A DNA stretch of 34,238 nt from an uncultured Clostridia bacterium (lineage in GTDB: Bacteria; Bacillota; Clostridia; Oscillospirales; Acutalibacteraceae). The position numbers and the translations under genes are program-made. The notes under the pieces were generated by a model. The model searched no databases. It saw only the letters and a list, made by a program, of their open reading frames with translations, and had not been told where the DNA came from. Of the stretch, positions 22,976-30,155 are shown piece by piece (positions within the stretch are counted from its first letter, which is position 1; the number at the start of each line of letters is the position of its first letter). The stretch is from positions 1 to 34,238 of the forward strand of contig CAMOWP010000001.1 in assembly GCA_946628455.1 (NCBI GenBank), given 5' to 3'.

Positions 22976-23617
22976 TTAATTATTATCATCGGAGTGTTTT
23001 TCATTAAACTCCATAATCAAAGCTGAAATCTTTTCAAAACGCTTAGTTTTCTCGTAGGTGTCAAGCTCGTCAATTTCATCATAAACATCCATAATATCAA
23101 GCCTGCTGTATTCAAGCATAATCGGCAACAGCTCATAAAATACAACGATGGCATTTTGATTATCCCCGTTCAGCGTTTCCCAGCTGTCCTCCTGTGCGGA
23201 AGCGATTTTGTCGCACACATTCAGAAATACCTCAACACTCTCCTGAAAAGATATCCACCTATAAACAGCAGTGTCAACCTCAAAAGCCAGGTCTCTGTCG
23301 TTGTGCTTTTGGGCTTTGAATTCAAGCCAGTCAAAATCAATTTTATTTAGGCGTTCTCTGTTAACCTGCTCAATAAATTCCTTTTCGATTACGTCAACCG
23401 TAATGACCGACTTTACGTCCTCGGGGATATCCCGCACGCCCTCAAGCTGCTTTAAGGTGCGGTAGCAGTAAAAAAGTATGAGCTGTATAAGCTTATCAAC
23501 CGATGTCATTTGCGCGGCACTCGTGAAATAATCAAAAAGTGTGCTTGGGTCATTATCGTACGTCAGTTTCTTTGACGTTTTCTTACCCGCATTTTTCAAA
23601 TCATTTAAAAATCCCAT
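22976..23617 (-). CDS. Helical acidic protein of unknown function
   Basis: A 213-residue cytoplasmic protein I cannot assign. After a basic N-terminus (KNAGKKTSKK) it appears almost wholly helical and acidic, with a hydrophobic helix LIQLILFYCYRTL near 47-59 and a strongly charged C-terminus ending SDDNN. There is no signal peptide, catalytic motif or repeat. I chose the ATG at 23615-23617, which has TTGGAAT about 8 bases before it; a GTG at 23644 would add nine residues. It follows the 1046-residue protein gene on the same strand across a 229-bp gap holding the three-hairpin element, and may be the last member of that cluster. Confidence 0.65.
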   Translation of the reverse strand: MGFLNDLKNAGKKTSKKLTYDNDPSTLFDYFTSAAQMTSVDKLIQLILFYCYRTLKQLEGVRDIPEDVKSVITVDVIEKEFIEQVNRERLNKIDFDWLEFKAQKHNDRDLAFEVDTAVYRWISFQESVEVFLNVCDKIASAQEDSWETLNGDNQNAIVVFYELLPIMLEYSRLDIMDVYDEIDELDTYEKTKRFEKISALIMEFNEKHSDDNN

Positions 23618-23669
23618 ATTAATTCCAATAGCCTTTCTGCCCACAAATAAATAATATTAATAAACCTCA

Positions 23670-23791
23670 CATTATACTAACCTTGTAGGGCAGACAAGGC
23701 GTATAATGGGAATTCTGCCATCGCTCGTTGTCGCTTAGCGACAAACTGAGCGGGCAATATAATCGGTTATAGTGTGATTTTTCACACTATA
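23670..23791. repeat. Intergenic element of three adjacent hairpins (repeat element or structured RNA)
   Basis: Three strong inverted repeats follow one another within 122 bp. Hairpin 1 (23670-23708): CATTATAC/GTATAATG plus CCTTGT/ACAAGG. Hairpin 2 (23717-23755): GCC/GGC, CGCTC/GAGCG and TTGTCGC/GCGACAA stacked. Hairpin 3 (23768-23791): TATAGTGTGA/TCACACTATA with a TTTT loop. The outer ends are also related, TCACATTATA at 23668-23677 against TATAGTGTGA at 23768-23777 (9 of 10 mirrored). No transposase or long reading frame is inside. This looks like a dispersed palindromic or MITE-like element, or a structured RNA in the 3' leader between the two genes. Confidence 0.6.
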
Positions 23792-23846
23792 CTCCTTATT
23801 ACATATTTAAAATGTTTAATCGATCACAAGCTTTACAACGTCATCT

Positions 23847-26800
23847 TTAAATGAAGCCTTTTTCGTCTTCTGCCGTAGCTTCAGCTTCTTTCGGATTTGG
23901 AGCAGGCTCGTTAAATTTGTTAATTGATTTTTTGATGCATTTTACAACAGCTCTTGTACATTGCTCGTTCATAATTGATTCGTATTTGAACTCCGTGCCG
24001 TCGGTAACCTTAAATACAATGTAACGGTTAGTTGTTGTTGAATTTTTATTTCGAGTAACCTTTTCCTTATATTCAACAGAGGTGATAGCACTGTATTTTA
24101 AGAAAAATGGCTTGCCGAAAGCTTCTCTGTAATAAAGGCTGTCTCTTGTGAAGAGTATGCCCTCCTTGCCTGATGAAAGGAGCGTGGTGTCGATAATTCC
24201 GAGAACCTCATAAGGAACGTTCGGGAATGCAAGCCCGAATGCCTTTTGCGCATTATAAAGCTTTTTATAAGGAATTTCAGGATATATATACGTTTTGTAT
24301 GAATTTAATTGAAGCTTTCTGAGATGTTGGACTATATACATCTCGGTATCATTAAGCTCATCAAGTTGAGAAAGCTCGCTGCCGCCCGGAGTCTCAGCAG
24401 TGTTGTCTGCGTTTTTGTCGGCGGTTGCTTCTTCAACTTCTTTCGGAGCCTCAGGCAGCGCGGGAGCAGGCGCTGTAAGCCCTATTCGTTTTTCAAATTC
24501 CTCAACTGTTTCGTCAGGCTGTGCTCCGCCGGTGTTTCCGCGGTAAACGGCTGAAAGCTTTCTGCTGTCAAACGCAGAGGCTACTCCAAACCCTGCAATG
24601 CCTGCCATCCAGGGAAGAGTGAACAGACCGATTTTTGCAACGGTGCGCCCCGTTTTACCTATTGCAAGCTTGTGATTAAATTCAAAGCCTACGTCTTTGA
24701 GACTATCCTCATAGAGTTTAAGATTCTGACAGAGCTCCTCAAATTTACGGTAATCTATATTGCCCGTTTCATAAAGCTTGCCTTTGATTTTTATTACTCC
24801 GTCCAGGTATTTAACGTCATGGTAGGAAACTGCGGTTTCGTTTGACATATTGAATATTCCGCAAACAGTAAACAGAAGGTCCTTTTTGCCGTCAACGTCA
24901 AAAATGGCAAAGGTATCGTTATCAAGAAGCCTGATTTTTTTGTTTTCGCCGCGGTAACGGTCAAATTCAGGAGTTCCGCTGAGGATGAAGCTTGCGCTGT
25001 TATCGCCGTCAATAAGGATTTCCTCCTCCATCTCCTCAACGTATTTCCTCATTATTTCAAACGCCTTGTGCTTTGCGTGTTCACCCTGAGCAATTTCGCC
25101 CAAAACAGCGGTCGGAATAGTGTAAACGCTTTCCTCTTCAGGTGAAATATCCTCTTTGTGCAAAAGCTCGGGTAAGCCGTTGTTTATTCTGAACTGCTCA
25201 ATACTGTTGAAAAGCCCGTTGAGCTCATACATATTGTTAAGCGAGTCAAGATGAGCGTAAAACGCTTCGCCTGTAATCTGATATACGCAGTCAGCGAGCC
25301 CGGGGATTTTTTCATCGGAGCCTGCGTATGATAATCCTTCAAACGGAAGCGAATTGAGGCGCTTGTAATCATCAACAGTAAATTCATCCGAGTAAATCTT
25401 ACGTTCAATTTCAATCAGCTCATCCTTGAAATCAGCGTTGAAATCAAGATAAACGCTCTTTAATATTTCGTTTCTTTTATCTTTTACAAAGCCAAGCTCA
25501 AAAACAGCGCTTAAGTAACCGTTAAGAGCGTCAAGCGCTTCGTAGCTTATGCTCTTTTTTGAAAGCTCTTCAACATATTTTCTCCATTTTGACCTGTTGT
25601 TGAAAAGCTCGTAATTTGCGTTTATTCGCTCTTCTCTCTTGTCTGAATGGAAATCGTCGTAATATGTATCGTCAAGCCTGCCGCCGAGCGCGTCAAAAAC
25701 TCTGTTGTATTTCGCAGTGTATTTTGCGCGAAGGGAATCGAAAATTTCAAAAAAGGCGTTCTCAATCCGCTCCTTCTGATTGTCTATGAATTCCTCCTCA
25801 AGCTCGCTCATTTTCTTGCTTTCGTTCTCGGGAAGGGGCATTAAGTATTCCTTCTTAATTCCGCTGCTGTTGAGAAGAGCATTGTAGCTGATTCTGATTT
25901 CCTTATTATTCGTTTTGATATAATCCGCAACGTAAAGCGTGCTGAGCAGCTGGGCGTTCATCTCTCTGTTGTAATTTTCGTTAACAAGGATTCTCAGCAG
26001 CCTTGAAGCCTCGGGATAGTTTTCAATTTTGAGATACTGAACGGCGCAGAGCTGAAGAATATCGTTTGCGTTGCCTGACATTTTAACAGCGTCCTGAAGC
26101 AGGGAATTAATTTTCTTCGCGTCCTTTTCAGGGTCAAGCAAATCAACGTATTCAAGCGCGCAGGAGGAGGTAATCTGGTCCTCTCTCAGAAGATTGTAAT
26201 TGTTGTTGCCGTAATAGTATTCAAAATGCGAAAGCGCCTTTTTTCTGTATTCGCTCCTGAGCTCCTCTGAAAGCGAGGCGTCGTTGCTGATAACGGCGGC
26301 GGTGTTGCCGAAGAAATACCAGAACGAGGGATAAGCCTTGAAATTATCCTTAATTGTATTGAGCCTGTCGTACCTCCTGAGATAGTTATTATCCATCAGA
26401 ATGCTGTTGTACTGCGTAATCTGCTTTTCCGTCAGGCGGTATTCGTCAGGGAACTGATACTGTGCTGAAATCTGCCACGCAGTGTTGAAAAGCTCGCGGC
26501 GCAGGCCGTTGAACTGCTCCATTGCCGAGCGCTGAAGCTCCCATTCCTGCTTTTCCTTTTCAAGAATAGCGTCAGCCTTCGCCTTTCTGTAATTCATATA
26601 AGCGGAGCCAACCGCCGTTGCAATGCTTACGGCAGTTGTAACGGGGCTTCCGCCCATAGCGAAAACGGGGATGTTTGAAACGCCTGACCAGATTGCGTTT
26701 TTCATCTTGTGCTGATATTCCTTTTCAACCATCTTTTTATCTCCCTCCTGAATGCGGAAGAAGGTGATGGTGTCAAGCAGCTGCTTTAAGATGTCAAGAA

Positions 26801-26987
26801 ACGCCTCGTCCTTGGGCATCTGCTCAAGGTTGAGGTTGTTGAGTATCGCGTCGTATTCCTGCTCAAGCACGTATAAATCGTTGTAATCAATTATCTGTGA
26901 AACGGATACCATACACATATTAAGCGCGTATGCGGCTTTAAGCTTATCGTAATCCGAAAAAGCAGCCAATTCCTCTTTCTTGCTCAT
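23847..26987 (-). CDS. Large membrane-associated protein with PH-like C-terminus, function unknown
   Basis: A 1046-residue protein not assignable to a named family. Layout: an N-terminal helical region (1-95); a glycine/alanine-rich hydrophobic stretch near 103-130 that could insert in a membrane; a charged coiled-coil-like helix 134-165; a long helical region (about 165-640) with TPR-like character near 245-345 (HFEYYYGNNNY, CAVQYLKIENYPEASRLLRIL); a mixed region 640-770; a second hydrophobic segment near 787-805; a disordered Pro/Ala/Glu linker (825-880); and a bacterial PH-like domain (about 905-1025, with GILFTRDSLYY and IVFKVTDGTEFKYES). It is 12 bases downstream of the EEP-family gene and clearly co-transcribed. 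A scaffold linking membrane and enzyme is a guess. Confidence 0.75.
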   Translation of the reverse strand: MSKKEELAAFSDYDKLKAAYALNMCMVSVSQIIDYNDLYVLEQEYDAILNNLNLEQMPKDEAFLDILKQLLDTITFFRIQEGDKKMVEKEYQHKMKNAIWSGVSNIPVFAMGGSPVTTAVSIATAVGSAYMNYRKAKADAILEKEKQEWELQRSAMEQFNGLRRELFNTAWQISAQYQFPDEYRLTEKQITQYNSILMDNNYLRRYDRLNTIKDNFKAYPSFWYFFGNTAAVISNDASLSEELRSEYRKKALSHFEYYYGNNNYNLLREDQITSSCALEYVDLLDPEKDAKKINSLLQDAVKMSGNANDILQLCAVQYLKIENYPEASRLLRILVNENYNREMNAQLLSTLYVADYIKTNNKEIRISYNALLNSSGIKKEYLMPLPENESKKMSELEEEFIDNQKERIENAFFEIFDSLRAKYTAKYNRVFDALGGRLDDTYYDDFHSDKREERINANYELFNNRSKWRKYVEELSKKSISYEALDALNGYLSAVFELGFVKDKRNEILKSVYLDFNADFKDELIEIERKIYSDEFTVDDYKRLNSLPFEGLSYAGSDEKIPGLADCVYQITGEAFYAHLDSLNNMYELNGLFNSIEQFRINNGLPELLHKEDISPEEESVYTIPTAVLGEIAQGEHAKHKAFEIMRKYVEEMEEEILIDGDNSASFILSGTPEFDRYRGENKKIRLLDNDTFAIFDVDGKKDLLFTVCGIFNMSNETAVSYHDVKYLDGVIKIKGKLYETGNIDYRKFEELCQNLKLYEDSLKDVGFEFNHKLAIGKTGRTVAKIGLFTLPWMAGIAGFGVASAFDSRKLSAVYRGNTGGAQPDETVEEFEKRIGLTAPAPALPEAPKEVEEATADKNADNTAETPGGSELSQLDELNDTEMYIVQHLRKLQLNSYKTYIYPEIPYKKLYNAQKAFGLAFPNVPYEVLGIIDTTLLSSGKEGILFTRDSLYYREAFGKPFFLKYSAITSVEYKEKVTRNKNSTTTNRYIVFKVTDGTEFKYESIMNEQCTRAVVKCIKKSINKFNEPAPNPKEAEATAEDEKGFI

Positions 26988-26999
26988 AAATCTCTCTCC

Positions 27000-27968
27000 T
27001 TAATTAAGCGTTAAAGTAAGCTTTATCGGAACATGGTCCGAAACGTCTTTCTTGTACTGTTCAAAATCGTTTTTGTAAAATTTACCAACCGCGTCAACCC
27101 TTTCAACCTCAACGCCAATTCCGTCAAACTGCCCCTCGTCATATGAAAAATGGTCAAAATTGCTGGCGTACCTTCCCAGCTCGCTGCCGGTAGTTGGGTT
27201 TTTTTCTATTTGAAGCGTGGTTTTCTCATACTGAACGGTTCTTATTATTCGTCCTCTCGTTTCGTCAATAACAATGCTGTGAAATTTGCTGGGCGGAGTA
27301 TGCCCTCTATCAATAAACGGGCTGTTGTTAGGTCCGTTATTGATGTTTAAATTGTAATCGCCGAGCATAACGGTGTATGTTGGGCGGCTGCCGTTTGTGC
27401 TTGCCGAATCCGCAAATCTGGGATACACCTCTTTTGCAAGCCTTTCAAATTCCTCACGTCTTTTTTGTAGGTCAGCTCCACCTGTGATTGAGCCGTACCA
27501 GAGGTGAACGCAGATTATTGCTATTTCAAAAAAGCCTCTGACCGATTCAAAAACTATGCAGCAGGGCTTTCTTGCAAAGCCCTCGTCATTAAAGATAAGG
27601 GAGTTGCCTCTGCTGTCTATGCAGAAGCTTCCCATTGCTTTTTCTTTTTCCGGTTTTTTCAGGCGAAATTTAGTGTTATCCCAAATGAAAGCGTAAAGCT
27701 CTTTTTTTGGGCCGCTTGCTCTTGAATCAACAACAACGTATTCCCAGTTCAGACCGAGCTTTCGCGTTATGGAGCTCAGAGCGTTTTCGGAGCCGAAAAC
27801 CTCCTGAAGCGCAATAATGTCAAACCTCTCAGAAGCCTGCGAGTTTTGCTTATAGATAATGTCCGCAATTTTATCAAGGTCTTTTCCTGAGGAATTATCC
27901 TGCCCGCGCTTATCCTGCTGACTGTCGCTCAACTGGTTTATATTAAACGAGCCGATTCTGTAGCTCAT
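27000..27968 (-). CDS. Endonuclease/exonuclease/phosphatase (EEP) family enzyme
   Basis: A 322-residue metal-dependent phosphoesterase of the EEP/DNase I-like fold (PF03372). All family motifs are legible: SFNIN (7-11), the metal-binding glutamate E56 in ALQEV, the mid-barrel histidine in CVHLWYG, GDYNLN with the catalytic Asp/Asn, and the terminal catalytic pair in SDHVPI (D311-H312). No signal peptide, so it acts inside the cell on DNA, RNA or a phosphorylated small molecule or lipid; the sequence does not say which. It lies between the WYL regulator (29 bases upstream) and the 1046-residue protein (12 bases downstream), and has its own promoter at 27989-28017. GGCGGTGAG precedes the ATG. 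Confidence 0.88.
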   Translation of the reverse strand: MSYRIGSFNINQLSDSQQDKRGQDNSSGKDLDKIADIIYKQNSQASERFDIIALQEVFGSENALSSITRKLGLNWEYVVVDSRASGPKKELYAFIWDNTKFRLKKPEKEKAMGSFCIDSRGNSLIFNDEGFARKPCCIVFESVRGFFEIAIICVHLWYGSITGGADLQKRREEFERLAKEVYPRFADSASTNGSRPTYTVMLGDYNLNINNGPNNSPFIDRGHTPPSKFHSIVIDETRGRIIRTVQYEKTTLQIEKNPTTGSELGRYASNFDHFSYDEGQFDGIGVEVERVDAVGKFYKNDFEQYKKDVSDHVPIKLTLTLN

Positions 27969-27988
27969 ATTCTCACCGCCTTTTTTGT

Positions 27989-28017
27989 ATTATATCATTA
28001 TTCAATTATCTTTACAA
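27989..28017 (-). promoter_or_regulatory. Predicted internal promoter for the EEP gene and the large protein gene
   Basis: On the minus strand TTGTAA (28012-28017), 17-base spacer, consensus TATAAT (27989-27994), with TGA forming an extended -10. The -35 is inside the last codons of the WYL gene, and the -10 lies just past its stop codon. The near-ideal elements suggest the downstream genes can be transcribed without the WYL gene. Confidence 0.7.
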
Positions 28018-28912
28018 GGTCGCCCTGGGCGCTCAGCCACATATCAAGGCCTTTGCCGAAGGCCTCGGCGGTCATGGTGTAGACGCCGTTCTTTTCGCTT
28101 AAAACCTTCGCTGTCGGCACCTTGTCAAGCATTGCTTCAAGAACTCCGCTGTATTCAAACTTAACTCTCTTCAGCTCGCCGCCGTACATATAAAGCACTC
28201 GCTTTCTGAATTCGCCGTCGCTGAATTTGTCCTTGTAGGGGATTTCAAAGCTCTCGCCCGTTTCCCTGATTTTCTCCATTCTGTCAATGCGGAAGATAAT
28301 CGGGTAATCAACCTCAAAGCCGTAGGTTATGAGATAAAAGTAAAACTCGTTGAAAAGAATTGAAACGGGCTTGACTCTGCGTTTGCTGTGCTTGCCGTCC
28401 TGCCGCGTGTAGGTGAATTCAATAACGTGCTGATTTACTATGTGTTCCGAAAGCTGCCAGATGACGTCAAGCATCGCCTTTTCGTGATGAAGAGGAAGGT
28501 AGTTGAAAAATTCGTTTCTGATAATTTTCTCCGCCGTTCCTCTGTCCTGCGGGGAAATCTGCATAACGAGCTTCGTTATCAGCTCGCTCAGCTCCTCCCT
28601 GTTGAAAGCCCTGCTCTCAAGCAGAATTTTGCACACCGCAAGCGCCTCCTTGTTAGTCAGCCACTCCCTTTCAAGGCGGATAAGATAGTAGCTGTCGCGA
28701 GCTTTGCTGTATTTGATTGCCGTTTCAAATTCGTCAAAATGCGTTTCTGCAAGGTAGGCGCGCAGGTCGTCAATATCCCGCTGAACAGTTTTCAGCGATA
28801 CGCCGAATTCGTCTGATAATTCCTGCTTGCTCAGCTCCTCGCCCTTGTTGAGCCTTTCGTACATCGAAAGCAGGCGGAAGCCCTTGTTTGCGCTGAAATC
28901 CAAAAAATCCAT
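27998..28912 (-). CDS. WYL-domain transcriptional regulator
   Basis: A 304-residue DNA-binding protein. Residues about 10-60 form a DeoR/HTH_11-type winged helix (LSKQELSDEFGVSLKTVQRDIDDLRAYL gives a clear recognition helix). Residues about 135-230 form a WYL domain (IEFTYTRQDGKHSKRRVKPVSILF, then FYFYLITY in place of the WYL triplet and FRIDRMEKI), followed by a C-terminal WCX-like region. WYL regulators sense nucleic acids or nucleotides in several studied cases and often control defence or DNA-damage genes; that role here is inference. It heads the cluster with the EEP enzyme and the large membrane protein and probably controls them and itself. ATG has GAGGTG 7 bases upstream. Confidence 0.9.
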   Translation of the reverse strand: MDFLDFSANKGFRLLSMYERLNKGEELSKQELSDEFGVSLKTVQRDIDDLRAYLAETHFDEFETAIKYSKARDSYYLIRLEREWLTNKEALAVCKILLESRAFNREELSELITKLVMQISPQDRGTAEKIIRNEFFNYLPLHHEKAMLDVIWQLSEHIVNQHVIEFTYTRQDGKHSKRRVKPVSILFNEFYFYLITYGFEVDYPIIFRIDRMEKIRETGESFEIPYKDKFSDGEFRKRVLYMYGGELKRVKFEYSGVLEAMLDKVPTAKVLSEKNGVYTMTAEAFGKGLDMWLSAQGDLVKIIE

Positions 28913-28930
28913 TTTCTCACCTCGTAACCC

Positions 28931-28936
28931 ATTATA
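28931..28936 (-). promoter_or_regulatory. Predicted -10 element of the WYL regulator gene
   Basis: On the minus strand the consensus TATAAT is preceded by TGA (TATGATATAAT), an extended -10, 18 bases upstream of the ATG. No good -35 is seen at 16-18 bases. The same ATGATATAAT word is in the EEP-gene promoter. Confidence 0.5.
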
Positions 28937-28978
28937 TCATAAAAGATGGACAAAATGCGGGTATTTTACAAATAGTTT

Positions 28979-29006
28979 TAAAAAAAGAAAAAGCCTCCGC
29001 AGGCTT
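28979..29006 (-). terminator. Intrinsic terminator after the kinase gene
   Basis: Stem AAGCCT/AGGCTT around GCGG (28991-29006) followed on the minus strand by TTTCTTTTTTT. The stem begins within the kinase stop codon region and separates this unit from the WYL cluster. Confidence 0.8.
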
Positions 29007-29727
29007 AAAGCTTCTGCAGGGCTTTTTTCAGTTCGGCGGCGCTCTGGTAGCGCTGAGATGTCTGAAGCTCTGTGCATTTCTTAATTATTTTTCCGAGCCG
29101 TCCTTTGGGGATTTCCGCTGTCGGGTGAACGCCTGTTGAGAGGATGTTTGCAAGCACGCCGAGCGCGTAAATGTCCGCAGTGGGAAGGCTTTCGGAAACG
29201 CCGTATTGCTCGGGAGCGGCGTAGCCTGCCGTGCCGAGGCTCGAGGTATCTGTTTCGCTGTAGCTGATTATTCTTGAAACGCTGAAATCAATAAGGCACG
29301 CCCTGCCGTTTCTTATGATAACGTTTTCGGGCTTAACGTCCCTGTGAACTATTCCGAGCGAATGAATAATGCCGAGCGCGTCGCATAAATCAAGCAGGTA
29401 ACCTTTAAGTTCTGAATCCGATATTTTCTTATCCTCTTTAAGAAAGCACGAAAGGGGAGTTCCCTCAACGTATTCCTCAAGAACAAACAGGAAATCCTCC
29501 TCGCCCGATACCTCATAAATCATCGGGGTAAAGCCGTTTGTGTTAACGCCCCTGAGCTTTCTGAAAACGTCGTCATTTCTGTAGGCGGACTGAATAAGCA
29601 CAAGCTTTTTCCCGCTGTTGGTGTGCCTGTAGGCGGTGAGGCTGTTAACCGAGGTTTCGCTTAGCACTCCGAGCTTTTCGTATTCGTTTTTAAGTGTGTC
29701 AAAAATATAGTTTTTCAGTTCGCTCAT
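29005..29727 (-). CDS. Ser/Thr protein kinase with degenerate N-lobe
   Basis: A 240-residue cytoplasmic kinase-like protein without the extracellular PASTA or membrane segment of PrkC-type kinases. The C-lobe is intact: VHRDVKPENV with D130 and N135, the metal-binding D147 in DFSV (Ser replaces Gly of DFG), GTAGYAAPEQ (APE motif near 171-173) and DIYALG (185-190). The N-lobe is short: there is no glycine-rich loop, and the position of the VAIK lysine in KLVLIQ is Gln46. Activity is therefore uncertain, though a nearby lysine could substitute. Its ATG overlaps the stop of the upstream HTH-like gene (ATGA), making the two an obligate pair. It ends at the terminator 28979-29006. Confidence 0.87.
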   Translation of the reverse strand: MSELKNYIFDTLKNEYEKLGVLSETSVNSLTAYRHTNSGKKLVLIQSAYRNDDVFRKLRGVNTNGFTPMIYEVSGEEDFLFVLEEYVEGTPLSCFLKEDKKISDSELKGYLLDLCDALGIIHSLGIVHRDVKPENVIIRNGRACLIDFSVSRIISYSETDTSSLGTAGYAAPEQYGVSESLPTADIYALGVLANILSTGVHPTAEIPKGRLGKIIKKCTELQTSQRYQSAAELKKALQKL

Positions 29728-30155
29728 TGTAACTCTGCTTCTCCTGCGCTGTCAAGCAGCTCCTGGGTCTGATAAAGGGAATAGCCGTGCTCAATTGCGT
29801 AAATCAAATAGCTTTCACGCTTGATTTTAGGGTAAAGTGGGGAGTGGTTGCAGTAGGTCAGCGCCTTCTGGCAGTCATCAATCCCGAGCCCCATTGCAAG
29901 TATCAGCCTGACAATTTTATCCTTTGCGGGAACCTTCTTCCCCTGAAGGATTTCGTAAAAATAGATATAGGAAATATCGGCGTTGTTAACAACGTCTGAT
30001 TTAGTTTTTTGGCTTCTTTCAAGCAGAGCGCTCCAAAAGCTTTTCAGGTTTGTTTCAATAAACGAGTCGCTGTTGTTGGCGATATATTTGTTTATATCTG
30101 TGCTTTTTTCCTTTAATTCATCCAATAAATCGTCCGTGCTTTTTTTCTTAATCAT
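29724..30155 (-). CDS. Lambda-repressor-like (HTH) protein paired with the kinase
   Basis: A 143-residue helical protein. Residues about 35-110 resemble an XRE/lambda-repressor-like five-helix fold (SFWSALLERSQKTKSDVVNNADISYIYFYEILQGKKVPAKDKIVRLILAMGLGIDDCQKAL has the spacing of helix-turn-helix plus follow-on helices). The C-terminal part (YLIYAIEHGYSLYQTQELLDSAG) is a further helix pair. I start at the ATG 30153-30155, which has GGAGAG 12 bases before it; the frame is open upstream only as an overlap with the preceding gene. It overlaps that gene by 8 bases and the kinase by 4. A DNA-binding or protein-adaptor substrate of the kinase is the likely role (inference). Confidence 0.75.
   Translation of the reverse strand: MIKKKSTDDLLDELKEKSTDINKYIANNSDSFIETNLKSFWSALLERSQKTKSDVVNNADISYIYFYEILQGKKVPAKDKIVRLILAMGLGIDDCQKALTYCNHSPLYPKIKRESYLIYAIEHGYSLYQTQELLDSAGEAELQ

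Noticed and set aside
23701..23791. Hairpins at 23717-23755 and 23768-23791 as intrinsic terminators of the 1046-residue protein gene
   Set aside because: Neither stem is followed by a run of T residues on the minus strand, so they do not meet the usual criteria.
28388..28816. A 142-codon plus-strand open frame
   Set aside because: Antisense to the WYL regulator, which has a clear fold, start and promoter; the plus frame has no recognisable domain or signal.
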